Positions 1 to 9,840 are shown, numbered from the stretch's first letter. The stretch: DNA of 64,000 nucleotides from Enterovirga aerilata (GCF_013044135.1 NZ_JABEPP010000006.1:124001-188000); one strand, 5' to 3'. Notes: generated by a model from the sequence alone, not told the origin. Numbers and translations are program-made.

Positions 1-764
1 ATGTACCGGGACTGCCTGAAGTGCTTCAGCACCGGGATGTGGCGGTTGAGGAGCTGGAGAACGAAGTAGTCCGCGCTTTGCAGCCCACCGCCCGCCGTCG
101 GATCGGCGGCGTAGCGGGCAAGCTCCTCCAGCTTGTTGTCGATCCAGCCGATGACGCGGTCGATCCAGCCGTCCACGACCGGATGCGCCGCGCAGCTCAG
201 GACGGGCGGAGCGAATTTTTCGTCGAATACGATCGTCCGGTCGCGCACCTCCAGTACGCGCGCGATCGGCAGGCTGACATAGCCGGGCTTGCCGGTCCGC
301 CTCAGCTCGAAGGCGAGACGCGGATGGGCTACGTCGATTTCCTCCTCCACCCGCATGGGAGAGGCCGCGTCGATCAGGACCTCCGTCGCGGGATAATAGC
401 GCGCGGCGCTCTCGGCCTCGGCGTCCTCGACCTCGCGCGTGTTCGCGGCCGCGAGCGGTAGCGACAGCCAGAGAAGCTGCTTCCCGGCGGTCTCCGGGAC
501 GTCGATGGGCGGAGGCAGCGGCGAGGAACCCGGGACGTCGAACGGCGTTCCGTCCGGCATGATGCCTGTGGCGCGGCGCACCGAGAACTTGCTCTGCTGG
601 GCGAGGTCCCGGTCGATCTCGATCGTGGAGAAGCCCCAGGGATAGGGCGTGATGTGGCGGACCCGGCTTTCGAGCAGGGCCTCCATGTAGCGGTCGCTCT
701 GCTGAAGGTGATGCGGCCGAAGGAACAGCCCTTCGGACCACACGACCTTGCTCGTCCAGGACAT
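1..764 (-). CDS. tssK: Type VI secretion baseplate protein TssK, 5' part (runs off the left edge)
   Basis: Reading the minus strand from the ATG at 764 gives 254 open codons to the window edge with no stop. The N-terminus contains KVVWSEGLFLRPHHLQQ, the hallmark opening of TssK (ImpJ/VasE), followed by the expected YMEALLESR segment. TssK is the trimeric baseplate adaptor that links the type VI secretion baseplate to the membrane complex. About 190 C-terminal residues, which bind the membrane complex, should lie outside the window. The start is supported by the N-terminal alignment; no strong Shine-Dalgarno was noticed. The neighbouring cyclase gene is on the same strand but is not a T6SS component, so this is probably the beginning of a T6SS cluster extending leftwards. 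I am confident of the family and cannot judge whether the full gene is intact. Confidence 0.88.
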   Translation of the reverse strand, partial: MSWTSKVVWSEGLFLRPHHLQQSDRYMEALLESRVRHITPYPWGFSTIEIDRDLAQQSKFSVRRATGIMPDGTPFDVPGSSPLPPPIDVPETAGKQLLWLSLPLAAANTREVEDAEAESAARYYPATEVLIDAASPMRVEEEIDVAHPRLAFELRRTGKPGYVSLPIARVLEVRDRTIVFDEKFAPPVLSCAAHPVVDGWIDRVIGWIDNKLEELARYAADPTAGGGLQSADYFVLQLLNRHIPVLKHFRQSRY

Positions 765-902
765 CCGCGTTCCCTGTTCTGCCTTGCAGGTATAAAGCCA
801 CGGGCCGCGCGGCAGCAAGCAAACGCGACCTTCCGCTTCAGACCTGTGCAGACTTCCATTGCGGAGATGTTTCGCCGTGCCGTTGCGCACGCCGCAGGGA
901 CG

Positions 903-2195
903 CTACGACGCCCGGGCGAGTTCCCGCTGCTCCTTCCGCGAGGGTCCGTCGGGCCGGAGGCGATAGATCGGCACCGGCTCCAGGAATCCGTCGAGGGGAT
1001 GGCGGCCGATCATCTCCGGATCGGCCCCGAGGTGGTCTGCGAACGCCTTCGAGAGGAGGAGCGGCTCGCCGAGCACCTTGTTCATCTCCGCGATGCGGCT
1101 CGCTAGGTTCACATCCGGGCCAATCACCGTGAAATCGAGCCGCGCGCCGGACCCGACATTGCCGTAGGCCGCTTCGCCATGATGAAGCGCGATCCCGGCC
1201 TCGACCTGCGCCGGAAAGCGCCCGGCCCGATTGGCCTCATCCAGCTTCACCAGCGCGGCGGTCGCGGCCGAAAGCGCCGCCTGGGCACTGCCGCCGGTGT
1301 CGTCGCCGTTATCGGGGAAAATCGCGAGCAGGCCGTCGCCGAGATATTTCAGCACCTCGCCGCCTTGCGCTTCTATCGGAGGGACCAGGCAGTCGAAGAA
1401 GGTGTTGAGCAGCTCGACCGCGCGCTCCGGCTCGAGACCGGACGATATGCGCGTATAGCCCCGCATGTCGGCAAACAGGATCGCGGAGCGGATGCGGCTC
1501 ACCTGCCCGCGCTGGATCGTGCCCGACAGGATGGCCTTGTGCGGCTCGTTGCCGACATAGATGCGCAGGACATTGTCCAGGCGCTGGTTGACCGAGCGCG
1601 TCTCGAGGACGGCAGCGAGCGTCGGCATCACGAAGCGCAGGACGGAAAGCGCCCGCCGGTCGAAACCGTGCTCCGCCCGGGTCGCAAAGGTGACGCCGTT
1701 CCGCGTGCCGTTCGTGAAACAGAGGGGCACGCAGATGTAGAACACGTAGCCTTCGGCCTTCAGCTCGGGGATGATGTCGAAGGCGTCGTCCGGCGTCCTA
1801 CGGAGGTCCAGGACCAGCCAGCGCCCCGTCCGGTGCGCCTCGGCGAAGGGGCTGCGCTCGTAGGCGCGTTCGGACGCCTCGCCGTGCGGGAAGAGCTGGG
1901 AGGTATAGCCGCCCTCCCGCGTCCATCTCCGCCCGACCCCGGCATATTCCGAATGGAGCGCGTCGATCGCGGTCGTCATCCGATCCACCGGGACGCCCAG
2001 CGCGTTCAGCCGCTCGGCGAGGCCCGCCAGCAGGCCCGCCCAATCCTGAAGCCGGGTGCCTTCCGCGAGAAGCCAGTCACGCAGGGCGAGTCCCGGTCTG
2101 AACAGCGCCTGATCGAGATCGCCGATCTCCTCGCCCTCCGTGTCGGCGCTCGGCCAGGAGCAGGCGCGCGGAGCCGTGGGTTCGGAATCGAGCAT
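903..2195 (-). CDS. Class III adenylate cyclase with N-terminal sensor-like region
   Basis: The 430-residue product has a class III nucleotide cyclase domain at about residues 235-380. FADMRGYT carries the first metal aspartate (D243) and KYLGDG the second (D287). The purine-selecting residues are K283 and D354 (in LDFTVIG), which is the adenylate-cyclase pairing. VNLASR supplies N363 and R367 for transition-state stabilisation. All six core positions are therefore present and the enzyme should make cAMP from ATP. Residues 1-220 lack transmembrane segments and look like a cytoplasmic, possibly GAF-like, sensory region, as in other rhizobial adenylate/guanylate cyclases. I placed the start at the ATG at 2195 because the open frame upstream of it lies antisense to ku. 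No good ribosome site precedes this ATG, so the exact start is uncertain. The gene is divergent from ku with a 135-bp gap. Confidence 0.85.
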   Translation of the reverse strand: MLDSEPTAPRACSWPSADTEGEEIGDLDQALFRPGLALRDWLLAEGTRLQDWAGLLAGLAERLNALGVPVDRMTTAIDALHSEYAGVGRRWTREGGYTSQLFPHGEASERAYERSPFAEAHRTGRWLVLDLRRTPDDAFDIIPELKAEGYVFYICVPLCFTNGTRNGVTFATRAEHGFDRRALSVLRFVMPTLAAVLETRSVNQRLDNVLRIYVGNEPHKAILSGTIQRGQVSRIRSAILFADMRGYTRISSGLEPERAVELLNTFFDCLVPPIEAQGGEVLKYLGDGLLAIFPDNGDDTGGSAQAALSAATAALVKLDEANRAGRFPAQVEAGIALHHGEAAYGNVGSGARLDFTVIGPDVNLASRIAEMNKVLGEPLLLSKAFADHLGADPEMIGRHPLDGFLEPVPIYRLRPDGPSRKEQRELARAS

Positions 2196-2330
2196 CGGCT
2201 GCAAGGTGGTTGCACCTTCGGTGAAGCGCAAGCCAAGCTTCGGAAACGTGGCGGGAACGAGTCCATCGAGGAGCCGTTGACTCGGCCGAGTCGAGTTGCC
2301 CCGAGTGCTCGTAGCGTACGGAGTTCGCCG

Positions 2331-3281
2331 ATGGCCCCCCGGTCCAACTGGAAGGGATATCTCAAGCTCTCGCTTGTGTCCTGTCCCGTCCAGCTCTTCC
2401 CGGCGACGACCACGAAGGAGCGGGTGTCCTTTCACCTTCTCCACCGGGACACGGGAAACCGGCTGCGGCGCAAGCTCGTCGATCCGGAAACGGACGAGGA
2501 GGTCGCCTCGGACGAGCAGGTCCGCGGCTATCAGGTCGCTAAGAACGAGTACGTGATCCTCGAAGAGGAGGAGATCGACTCCGTCGCCATCGAGTCGACG
2601 CATACCATCGACATCGAGACCTTTGTTCCGCGCGACGAGATCGACGAGACCTTCCTCGACACCCCCTACTATCTCACCCCGGATGGCAAGCTCGCAGAGG
2701 AAGCCTTCGCGGTCATCCGGGAGGCCATGCGCCAGAAGAACGTGGTCGGCCTCGGCCGCGTGGTCCTCTACCGGCGGGAGCGGCCTATCATGCTGGAGCC
2801 GCGGGGCAAGGGCCTGGTCGCGACGACCCTCCGCTATGCCTACGAGGTGCGGGAGGACGAGGATTACTTCGAGAATATCGGCGAGCCTGAGGTCTCGGAA
2901 GAAATGCTCGACCTTGCGACCCACATCATCGGCCGCAAGATGTCGCATTTCGATCCGAAACGCTTCGAGGATCGCTATCAGAACGCGCTGCTGGACCTGA
3001 TCAAGGCGAAACAGACGCACCAGCCCATAAAGGTCAACGTGCCCGCAAAGCCCTCGAACGTCGTCAGCCTGATGGACGCGCTGCGCCGGTCCATCTCGGC
3101 CGAGCAGGACAACGGGAAGGCGGAGAAGGCGGACAAGGCCCCCGCTCGGGCCAAGGCGGCCAAACCGGCCGCCGAAGCCAAGCCGGCCAAGCCTGCCGCC
3201 GATCCGAAGCCGAAGGCCCCTGTGGCCGCCGCCCGGCGCGCCGGCGCGAAACCTTCGCCCAAGTTGAAGAAGGCGAGCTGA
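2331..3281 (+). CDS. ku: Non-homologous end joining protein Ku
   Basis: The 316-residue product begins MAPRSNWKGYLKLSLVSCPV and continues with FHLLHRDTGNRLRRKLVDP, a typical bacterial Ku core domain. Ku forms a homodimeric ring on double-strand DNA ends and recruits the ligase LigD. The core spans roughly residues 1-260. The last 55 residues are a Lys/Ala/Pro-rich basic tail like the C-terminal extensions known to modulate DNA binding in bacterial Ku proteins. A weak purine stretch (ACGGAG) lies about 8 bases before the ATG at 2331. No ligD is present in the window, so the partner must be elsewhere. The gene converges with the serine hydrolase gene 13 bases downstream. Confidence 0.95.
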   Translation: MAPRSNWKGYLKLSLVSCPVQLFPATTTKERVSFHLLHRDTGNRLRRKLVDPETDEEVASDEQVRGYQVAKNEYVILEEEEIDSVAIESTHTIDIETFVPRDEIDETFLDTPYYLTPDGKLAEEAFAVIREAMRQKNVVGLGRVVLYRRERPIMLEPRGKGLVATTLRYAYEVREDEDYFENIGEPEVSEEMLDLATHIIGRKMSHFDPKRFEDRYQNALLDLIKAKQTHQPIKVNVPAKPSNVVSLMDALRRSISAEQDNGKAEKADKAPARAKAAKPAAEAKPAKPAADPKPKAPVAAARRAGAKPSPKLKKAS

Positions 3282-3294
3282 GGGCTACCTCGGC

Positions 3295-4482
3295 TCAGTC
3301 CATGATCGCGGCATAGACGAGTTGGCGCATCATGCGGCGGTAATGCTCGCGCCGGCCGGGCGCCTGCACCATGATCAGGCCGTAGAGCTCCTCGCGCGGA
3401 TCGACCCAGAAGCTCGTGCCGCCAAGCCCCTCCCAATAGAAGTCGCCGGCCGAGCCCGGGAAGCTGGAAATCCCGTCCTGCCTTCGCACGGCAAAGCCGA
3501 GGCCGAAGCCGTAACCCTCGGGCAGGATGTCTGGCATGATCCGGATCTCGGGCCCGAGATGGTCGGCGGTCATATAGGCGAGCGTCCGGGGCGACAGGAA
3601 GCGCACACCGTCCAGCTGCCCCCCCGAGACCAGCATGTGCAAGAAGCGGGCATAATCAGAGGTCGTGGAGGCGAGACCACCACCGCCATTCTCCATCGCG
3701 ACCTCGGCTGAGATATCCAGGAGGTGCTGGGCCTCGCCAGTCTCCGGATCGGTCGGGAAGGGCTGCGCGATCCGAGCCTGGTAGTTCGGCGGCACGACGA
3801 AGCCGGTCTCCATCATGCCAAGCGGCTCGAAGAGCCGAGACCGCAGCGCCACGCCGAGGGACAGGCCGGTGACGACCTCGATCACCCGCCCGAGAAGATC
3901 CGTCGAGCGGCTATAGTTCCACTCCGTCCCGGGATGCGCCAGGAGCGGCAGCGTGGCGAGCAGCGCCGCCTGCTCGGCATTGCTTCGGCTGCGGCGTCCC
4001 GCCTCCGCTTCCGCATAGGCCGTCTGGACCGGGCCGTCGTCCATCCATTCATAGGTCAGGCCCGAACTGTGCCGCAGGAGATCGTGGATCGTGATGGGCC
4101 GGGCGGGGGGCACGAGGTCGAACCCGCCCTCGCGCTCGACCCGCACCTTCGCCTCGGCGAATTCAGGCACGAAGGCGCTGAGCGGATCCGACAGAAGGAG
4201 GCGGCCCTCCTCGACCAGCATCATGAGGGCGACCGAGACGAGCGGCTTGGTCATCGAGTAGATGCGGAAGATCGCATCCCGCTCCATCGGCTCGTCCCGG
4301 GCGGGATCGCGCCGGCCATAGGCCTTGAAATGGACGATGCGTCCGCGCCGGGCGACGACCGTCACGGCGCCCGGTACGAGGCCCTTCTCGATGTCGGCCG
4401 TGATCACGTCGCCGATGCGTGCCAGGCGCTCGCGCGACATCCCGACATCCTCGGGCTTCGCCCAGGCGATCGTGTCCGACAT
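3295..4482 (-). CDS. Serine hydrolase, class C beta-lactamase/EstB family
   Basis: This 395-residue protein belongs to the beta-lactamase-related family (PF00144), which includes class C beta-lactamases, D-amino-peptidases and EstB-type esterases. The nucleophile motif SxxK is S76-M-T-K79, within FRIYSMTKPLVS, and the second catalytic motif is Y190-S-R in GTEWNYSRST. A conserved HSSGLTYEW segment lies near residue 138. There is no signal peptide, so a cytoplasmic esterase or peptidase is more likely than a resistance enzyme. The ATG at 4482 was chosen because family proteins begin with a similar AKPEDVG segment and upstream sequence belongs to the next gene. The gene lies 11 bases downstream of the SEC-C gene and may be cotranscribed with it. 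Confidence 0.85.
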   Translation of the reverse strand: MSDTIAWAKPEDVGMSRERLARIGDVITADIEKGLVPGAVTVVARRGRIVHFKAYGRRDPARDEPMERDAIFRIYSMTKPLVSVALMMLVEEGRLLLSDPLSAFVPEFAEAKVRVEREGGFDLVPPARPITIHDLLRHSSGLTYEWMDDGPVQTAYAEAEAGRRSRSNAEQAALLATLPLLAHPGTEWNYSRSTDLLGRVIEVVTGLSLGVALRSRLFEPLGMMETGFVVPPNYQARIAQPFPTDPETGEAQHLLDISAEVAMENGGGGLASTTSDYARFLHMLVSGGQLDGVRFLSPRTLAYMTADHLGPEIRIMPDILPEGYGFGLGFAVRRQDGISSFPGSAGDFYWEGLGGTSFWVDPREELYGLIMVQAPGRREHYRRMMRQLVYAAIMD

Positions 4483-4493
4483 GCGCTCTCTCC

Positions 4494-5396
4494 CTAGCCC
4501 GGCCAGGCCTCCCTGCCGAGGCAGCACTTCTTGAACTTGCGCCCGGAGCCGCACGGGCAGGGATCGTTGCGGCCGACATGCCGGAAGCGGTTCCGGAGCG
4601 GCTCCTCGCCAGGGTCGTCGGGCTCGGGACGGGCCGAGAGGAAGTGGTCCAGCGCCGCCAGGGCGTCGTCCAGATAGCCGTACTGGACCGGATCGAAGCG
4701 CGACCTGTCCGCCGGCCGTAGCCGCGCTGCATCCAGCATCTCGTCGAACGAAGCGGCCTCGGTGAGATCCTCGAGCAGCCTGCCCTCGTTCCGCGCGGCG
4801 GTCACGCGCCCGGCGAGGTCGTCGAACCCGAGCAGCGCGACGGCCTCCTCCCAGCCGGCCCAGCCGGCTTCGCCTGCCCGAATGGGCCGTTCGTCGTCGA
4901 AGCGCCGCAGGAAGGCGTGCGTCCGCTCGCGCGGGATGCGCTGCTCGAACGTCAGGAACGCGAGCGCCTGAAACAGGCTCCAGCGGGCGAATTCGTCGAC
5001 CTCCGGGTTCGCGAGAGCCGCTTCCAGCGCCTCCGCGTCTCCGTCGAAGACGCTCACCGCGATCTTGGGCAGCGTCATCGTGAGCGTGTCGCCGAGAAGC
5101 TCCTCGAGCTGGTCCGATGATCTGGCGAGCAATCGCAGCAAAGGCCGGAAGAGGCGCATGTCGCGGGCCTGCCCCAGCACATGGATGCCCCAGAAGAGCA
5201 GGTTCTGCTCACGGCTCGTCAGCGTCTCGCCGGATGCAGCGCGCTCGACGGCCTGGAGCACGGGCTCGGCCACCGTTTGGGGGCGGCGGACCGCCTCCTT
5301 CAGCGCCTCCGCCGGCAGATGCTGCGCGACGGAAAGCGCCTCGACGAGATTGATCCGCCCGGCCGGGATGAGGTCGCCGCCCCAGCCCTCGCTCAC
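4494..5396 (-). CDS. DUF1186-like protein with C-terminal SEC-C zinc motif
   Basis: This 300-residue soluble, helix-rich acidic protein ends in a SEC-C motif, [16 protein letters not shown], at about residues 276-291. This is the zinc-binding motif also found at the C-terminus of SecA, where it contacts SecB and ribosomes. The preceding region resembles the DUF1186 family: stacked short helices with repeated leucines. No enzymatic motif is visible. Its start codon overlaps the pheT stop (ATGA), so it is translationally coupled to the phenylalanyl-tRNA synthetase operon. That position, together with the SEC-C motif, suggests a role near translation or protein quality control, but this is only inference. 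The specific function is unknown. Confidence 0.78.
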   Translation of the reverse strand: MSEGWGGDLIPAGRINLVEALSVAQHLPAEALKEAVRRPQTVAEPVLQAVERAASGETLTSREQNLLFWGIHVLGQARDMRLFRPLLRLLARSSDQLEELLGDTLTMTLPKIAVSVFDGDAEALEAALANPEVDEFARWSLFQALAFLTFEQRIPRERTHAFLRRFDDERPIRAGEAGWAGWEEAVALLGFDDLAGRVTAARNEGRLLEDLTEAASFDEMLDAARLRPADRSRFDPVQYGYLDDALAALDHFLSARPEPDDPGEEPLRNRFRHVGRNDPCPCGSGRKFKKCCLGREAWPG

Positions 5397-7822
5397 GACC
5401 GCAGCACCGCGCCGGTCTTCTTCGCGACCGCGGCCACGATCTTGGCCGAGACCGCCTCCAGCTCCGCATCGGTCAGCGTGCGCTCCGTCGGCTGGAGCGT
5501 CACCTCCAGGCCCAGCGACTTTTTGTCCGCGGGGATGCCCTGACCTTCGTAGACGTCGAACAGGTTGACGCCGGCGATGAGGCCGCGCTCGGCGTTCTCG
5601 GCCGCGCGGAGGACCTCGCCCGCCGCAACCTCCCGGCCGACCACGAAGGCGAAGTCGCGCCGCACCGGCTGCAGGTCGGAGAGCGCGAGCTTCGGCTTCA
5701 TCTTCGTCGGCCGGTACTTCGGCAGCGGGAGGGCATCGAGCGCGATCTCGAAGGCAACGAGCGGGCCTTTGACATCCAGCGCCTTGAGGATGCGGGGGTG
5801 CAGCTCGCCGAAGGAGCCGACCACGTTACGCGGCCCGAACTGGAGCGTCCCCGATCGGCCCGGATGGAGCCAGTCCGGTCCGCCGGGGACCACCTGAAGG
5901 CCTCCCGTGGATACGCCGAGGGCACCGAGCAGCGCCATGGCGTCCGCCTTGGCGTCGAACGCGTCGACCGTCCCGGCACTGCCATCCCAGTGGCGACCGG
6001 CCCCGGCAACTTGGGCCGTTCCGCGGCGGATCGCGGCGGCGTGGATCGACTGGCCCTCGGGCTCATCATTGGCGAAGCACTGGCCGACCTCGAAGAGGGC
6101 CACGTCGCCGTAGCCGCGGTCCGCGTTCCGCTGGGTCGCCTTGAGGAGACCCGGCAAGAGGCTCGGCCGCATGTCCGAGAGATCGGCGGCGATCGGGTTC
6201 GCGAGCTGGAGCGCTCGCGCGCCGCCGCCGAAGAGCTTCGCCTCGTCGTGCGAGATGAAGGACCAGGTGACGGCCTCGACAAGCCCGCGGGCGGCGAGCT
6301 CGCGCCTGGCGAGCCGGGTCCGCTTCTGCAGCGGCGTGAGGATCGGCTTGGCCACTCCCGGCTGGATGCGCGGCAGCGGCTGGGAGGTGACCCGGTCGAG
6401 CCCAGCGATGCGCACCACCTCCTCGACGAGATCGGCCCTTCCCTCGATGTCCGGCCGCCAGGAGGGCGGGAGCACCTTGACCCTCTCGTTCGCGGCCCCG
6501 CCCGCGACCGTGAAGCCGAGTTCAGAGAGGATGACCTTCGCTTCCGCCCGCGGGAGGTCCAGGCCGGTGAGGCGCTTCACCTCGCTCCAGGGAAAGTCGA
6601 TCGCGCGCTCGCGCTCCGGGATCTCGCCCGCGAGCAGGATCTGCGACGGCTCGCCGCCGCACAGATCGAGAACGAGCTTCGTCGCAAGCTCCAGCCCCGG
6701 CACCGTGAAAGCCGGATCGACGCCGCGCTCAAAACGGTAGCGGGCGTCCGTGTTGATGCCGAGCCGCCGCCCGGTCCTGGCGATGTTGAGCGGATCCCAA
6801 AGGGCGGACTCGATCAGCACGTCCGTGGTGTCCTCATCGCAGCCGGAATGCTCGCCGCCCATGACGCCGGCGATCGATTCCGGGCCGTTCTCGTCGGCGA
6901 TGACGACGATCTCTTCGTCCAGCGCATAGGTCCGCCCGTCCAGCGCGACGATCTCCTCGCCGGACCTCGCCCGCCGCACCGTCAGATTGCCGGCCACCTT
7001 CGTGGCGTCGAAGACGTGGAGCGGCCGGCCGCGGTCGAAGGTGACGAAATTGGTGATGTCGACGAGCGCGTTGATCGGCCGAAGCCCGATCGAGACGAGG
7101 CGTCGCTGCAGCCATTCGGGCGAGGGCCCGTTCCTAACCCCACGCACCAGCCTGAGGGCGAAAGCGGGGCAGAGCTTGCGGTCGTCCTCTTCGAGATCGA
7201 GCCGGACCTGGATGGGGCAGGGGAAGGAGCCCGGGACGGGCTCGACCTTCGGGGTCCTGGACGAGCCGATGCCCGCTGCGACGAGGTCGCGCGCGATTCC
7301 GGCCACGGAGGTGCAGTCCGGCCGGTTCGGTGTGAGATTGATCTCGATGAGTGGGTCGTCCAGGCCGGCATAGGCCGGATAGGACTGCCCGACCGGTGCA
7401 TCGGCCGGCAGGTCGATGATGCCGTCATGATCGTCGGAGATCCCGAGCTCGGCGGCCGAGCAGAGCATGCCGCGGCTCTCCACCCCGCGGACGTTCGCCA
7501 CAACGAGCGTGAGGTCCTTGCCGGGCACATAGGTCCCGGGCGGCGCGAAGACCGACTTCATGCCGGCGCGGGCATTCGGTGCGCCGCAGACGACCTGGAC
7601 CGGCTCGCCGGAGCCGGTATCGACCATGCAGACGCGGAGCCGGTCGGCATTCGGGTGCTGCTCGGCCGAGACGACCGATGCGATCACGTAGGGCCGCAGG
7701 GCCGCCGCCCTGTCCTCGACGGCTTCGACCTCGAGCCCGATGCGGGTGAGCGTCTCGGTGATAGCCTCGAGCGAGGCGGCCGTGTCGAGATGCTCTTTGA
7801 GCCAGGAGAGGGTGAATTTCAT
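5393..7822 (-). CDS. pheT: Phenylalanine--tRNA ligase beta subunit
   Basis: The 809-residue product starts [14 protein letters not shown], the classical PheT N-terminus. It has the expected order: an EMAP/OB tRNA-binding domain (about 40-150), the B3/B4 editing region, the B5 domain, the synthetase-like core and a C-terminal ferredoxin-fold anticodon-binding domain ending in [19 protein letters not shown]. With PheS it forms the heterotetramer that charges tRNA-Phe, and the beta subunit hydrolyses Tyr-tRNA-Phe. The ATG at 7822 overlaps the pheS stop by four bases, indicating translational coupling. Length and domains are normal, with no sign of damage. Confidence 0.97.
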   Translation of the reverse strand: MKFTLSWLKEHLDTAASLEAITETLTRIGLEVEAVEDRAAALRPYVIASVVSAEQHPNADRLRVCMVDTGSGEPVQVVCGAPNARAGMKSVFAPPGTYVPGKDLTLVVANVRGVESRGMLCSAAELGISDDHDGIIDLPADAPVGQSYPAYAGLDDPLIEINLTPNRPDCTSVAGIARDLVAAGIGSSRTPKVEPVPGSFPCPIQVRLDLEEDDRKLCPAFALRLVRGVRNGPSPEWLQRRLVSIGLRPINALVDITNFVTFDRGRPLHVFDATKVAGNLTVRRARSGEEIVALDGRTYALDEEIVVIADENGPESIAGVMGGEHSGCDEDTTDVLIESALWDPLNIARTGRRLGINTDARYRFERGVDPAFTVPGLELATKLVLDLCGGEPSQILLAGEIPERERAIDFPWSEVKRLTGLDLPRAEAKVILSELGFTVAGGAANERVKVLPPSWRPDIEGRADLVEEVVRIAGLDRVTSQPLPRIQPGVAKPILTPLQKRTRLARRELAARGLVEAVTWSFISHDEAKLFGGGARALQLANPIAADLSDMRPSLLPGLLKATQRNADRGYGDVALFEVGQCFANDEPEGQSIHAAAIRRGTAQVAGAGRHWDGSAGTVDAFDAKADAMALLGALGVSTGGLQVVPGGPDWLHPGRSGTLQFGPRNVVGSFGELHPRILKALDVKGPLVAFEIALDALPLPKYRPTKMKPKLALSDLQPVRRDFAFVVGREVAAGEVLRAAENAERGLIAGVNLFDVYEGQGIPADKKSLGLEVTLQPTERTLTDAELEAVSAKIVAAVAKKTGAVLRS

Positions 7823-8901
7823 GACGTCAGCCCGCCCACCAGGCTCGGCATGTCGAGAGGCCGGAAGCCGTAATGGTCGAGCCAGCGGATATCCGCGTCG
7901 AAGAACGCGCGCAGGTCCGGCATTCCGTATTTCAGCATGGCGATGCGGTCGATGCCCATGCCCCACGCGAAGCCCTGCACGACGTCCGGATCAAGCCCGC
8001 AATTGCGCAGCACGTTCGGATGCACCATCCCGCAGCCGAGGATCTCCAGCCAGTCGTCCCCCTCGCCGAAGCGGATCTCGTCGCCGCGGCGGGAGCACTG
8101 GATGTCGACCTCCATCGAGGGCTCGGTGAAGGGGAAGAAGGATGGCCGGAACCGCATCTTCACTTCCTCCACCTCGAAGAAGGCCTTGCAGAACTCTTCG
8201 AGGATCCATTTGAGGTTGGCGAGATTCGCCTCGCGGTCGATCACCAGTCCCTCGACCTGATGGAACATCGGCGTGTGGGTCTGGTCAGAATCATGCCGGT
8301 AGGTCCGGCCCGGGATGATGACCCGGATCGGCGGCTCCTGCGCCTTCATCGTGCGGATCTGCACGGGCGAGGTATGGGTGCGCAGCAGCTTCCGCTCGCC
8401 CTTGTGGTCGGGCTGGAGGAAGAAGGTGTCGTGCATCTCCCGGGCCGGGTGCCCGACCGGGAAGTTGAGCGCCGTGAAGTTGAGATAATCGGTCTCGATG
8501 TCCGGGCCTTCCGCTACCCGGAAGCCCATATCGGCGAAGATCGCCGTGAGCTCGTCCACCACCTGGCTGATCGGATGGATGCGCCCGCGCGTCTCCGGCG
8601 CATCGCGGACGGGCAAGGTGACGTCCACGCGCTCGGCGGCGAGCCGGGACTCGAGGGCCGCGTCGGCCAGCTTCTCGCGCCGGGACAGGATCGCGTTCTG
8701 AACCTTGTCCCGAAGCCCGTTGATCAGCGGGCCCTTCTCCTTGCGCTCTTCGGGCGTCATGCGGCCGAGCGTCTTCAGGAGCTCCGAGACGGAGCCCTTC
8801 TTTCCAAGGGCGGAGACGCGCAAGGCCTCGAGCGCCGCCTCGTCGGGTGCGGCCTCGACTTGGGCGAGCAGATCGCGTTCGAATGTCTGGAGGTCGGTCA
8901 T
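7819..8901 (-). CDS. pheS: Phenylalanine--tRNA ligase alpha subunit
   Basis: The 360-residue protein has the N-terminal coiled coil (about 1-100) that grips tRNA and a class II aminoacyl-tRNA synthetase core. The core shows the motif 2 region [16 protein letters not shown] and motif 3 [10 protein letters not shown]. It also has the conserved [11 protein letters not shown] and [15 protein letters not shown] segments. It supplies the catalytic site for Phe-tRNA synthesis together with PheT, encoded immediately downstream with a 4-base overlap. The start at 8901 gives the normal family length. A 147-bp spacer holding a palindromic repeat separates it from rplT. Confidence 0.97.
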   Translation of the reverse strand: MTDLQTFERDLLAQVEAAPDEAALEALRVSALGKKGSVSELLKTLGRMTPEERKEKGPLINGLRDKVQNAILSRREKLADAALESRLAAERVDVTLPVRDAPETRGRIHPISQVVDELTAIFADMGFRVAEGPDIETDYLNFTALNFPVGHPAREMHDTFFLQPDHKGERKLLRTHTSPVQIRTMKAQEPPIRVIIPGRTYRHDSDQTHTPMFHQVEGLVIDREANLANLKWILEEFCKAFFEVEEVKMRFRPSFFPFTEPSMEVDIQCSRRGDEIRFGEGDDWLEILGCGMVHPNVLRNCGLDPDVVQGFAWGMGIDRIAMLKYGMPDLRAFFDADIRWLDHYGFRPLDMPSLVGGLTS

Positions 8902-8924
8902 GGGCGGGCGATCTGCTTCGAACG

Positions 8925-9035
8925 CGTCATCGCCGGGCTTATCCCGGCGACCCCGATCGGAGAACCGCAGCGCCTCAACCTATCGGGGATGGCCGGGTCC
9001 CCCCATCAAGTCCGAGGGCAGGTCCGGCCATGACA
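8925..9035. repeat. Palindromic intergenic element A
   Basis: The spacer between rplT and pheS begins CGTCATCGCCGGGC (8925-8938) and ends with an approximate reverse complement, GGTCCGGCCATGACA (9021-9035). Internal GC-rich inverted segments (CCCCGAT...ATCGGGG) lie between them. The same end sequences bracket a second element at 59795-59884. Chromosomal extragenic palindromes of this kind are common in Alphaproteobacteria. Lying inside the rpmI-rplT-pheS-pheT unit, it would be transcribed and could fold between the rplT and pheS messages. Confidence 0.65.
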
Positions 9036-9048
9036 GCAACGTGAGTGG

Positions 9049-9426
9049 TCAGGCTGCCTTGACAAACTCGGCCGGCAACGCCGCCTTCGCCTGTGCGACG
9101 ATGGCTGCGAAGGCTTCGGGCTCGCGGATGGCGATGTCGGACAGGACCTTGCGGTCGACCTCGATCCCGGCCTTGGCGAGGCCGTCGATCAGGCGCGAAT
9201 AGGTCAGGCCGTGCTCGCGGGCAGCCGCGTTGAGACGCTGGATCCAGAGGGCGCGGAACGAACGCTTCCGGTTCTTGCGATCCCGGTAGGCGTATTGCAT
9301 CGACTTCTCGACCGCCTGCTTGGCGATCCGGATCGTGTTCTTGCGGCGGCCGTAGAAGCCCTTCGCCTGTTCCAGAACCTTCTTGTGCTTGGCGTGGCTC
9401 GTCACGCCGCGTTTCACGCGGGCCAT
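9049..9426 (-). CDS. rplT: 50S ribosomal protein L20
   Basis: The 125-residue basic protein begins [20 protein letters not shown] and contains the diagnostic [20 protein letters not shown] and [21 protein letters not shown] segments. L20 is an early assembly protein of the large subunit binding 23S rRNA. In many bacteria it also represses its own operon by binding the leader. A good ribosome site (AGGAGA) lies just upstream of the ATG. It follows rpmI by 69 bases in the standard rpmI-rplT order. Confidence 0.98.
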   Translation of the reverse strand: MARVKRGVTSHAKHKKVLEQAKGFYGRRKNTIRIAKQAVEKSMQYAYRDRKNRKRSFRALWIQRLNAAAREHGLTYSRLIDGLAKAGIEVDRKVLSDIAIREPEAFAAIVAQAKAALPAEFVKAA

Positions 9427-9495
9427 GGGTGATCTCCTGGGAAGCTAAATCGGTGTCTGCGGATGCGTGCGGTTCTTCAGCCGTTCTGCCGAATG

Positions 9496-9696
9496 TCAGC
9501 CATTCGGCAGGAAGAACTTCTTCACGTTGTCGGCGTCGCCCTTGAACAGGGTGGTCGTGCCGCGCAGGTTGCGGATCTGCTTGTTGGTCCGCTTGATCAT
9601 GCCGTGCCGCTTGCCGGCCTGGGCCCTGATCACTTTCCCCGTACCGGAGATCTTGAAGCGCTTCTTTGCGCCCGACTTCGTCTTGAGCTTGGGCAT
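9496..9696 (-). CDS. rpmI: 50S ribosomal protein L35
   Basis: The 66-residue very basic protein starts [20 protein letters not shown] and includes [20 protein letters not shown], matching L35 along its full length. It is a late-binding large-subunit protein. The start has an AGGAGAGCC ribosome site seven bases upstream. It is the first gene of rpmI-rplT-pheS-pheT. No infC is present upstream in this window, so L20/L35 synthesis here is uncoupled from IF3. Confidence 0.97.
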   Translation of the reverse strand: MPKLKTKSGAKKRFKISGTGKVIRAQAGKRHGMIKRTNKQIRNLRGTTTLFKGDADNVKKFFLPNG

Positions 9697-9711
9697 TTGG
9701 CTCTCCTGAAC

Positions 9712-9741
9712 GCGCCGCGCCCGGGCGGACCCGGGCGGCGC
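9712..9741 (-). promoter_or_regulatory. Hairpin in the rpmI leader
   Basis: A strong GC hairpin lies directly upstream of the rpmI ribosome site. GCCCGGG (9719-9725) pairs with CCCGGGC (9730-9736) around a CGGA loop, and the outer GCGCC/GGCGC arms (9712-9716, 9737-9741) extend the stem past a two-base bulge. L20-binding leaders or attenuators occupy this position in other bacteria. The specific mechanism here is inference. Confidence 0.4.
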
Positions 9742-9811
9742 ATCGATTGCTGCTTGGAGCAGGGATGAACCGCCACGGCAGCCCTACCGGCCGGGCGATC
9801 CAGAGGCGCGG

Positions 9812-9840
9812 CTTATGGCAGACTATCGCGGGAGGGGCAA
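9812..9840 (-). promoter_or_regulatory. Candidate sigma-70-type promoter of the rpmI operon
   Basis: On the minus strand TTGCCC (9840-9835) and CATAAG (9817-9812) are separated by exactly 17 bases. They match the -35 and -10 consensus at four of six positions each. Transcription would start about 105 bases before rpmI, leaving room for the leader hairpin. The promoter is predicted by pattern only. Confidence 0.4.

Noticed and set aside
2196-3020. N-terminal extension of the adenylate cyclase to 3020
   Set aside because: The extension lies antisense to the conserved ku gene and has no cyclase homology; the ATG at 2195 gives a normal-sized protein.
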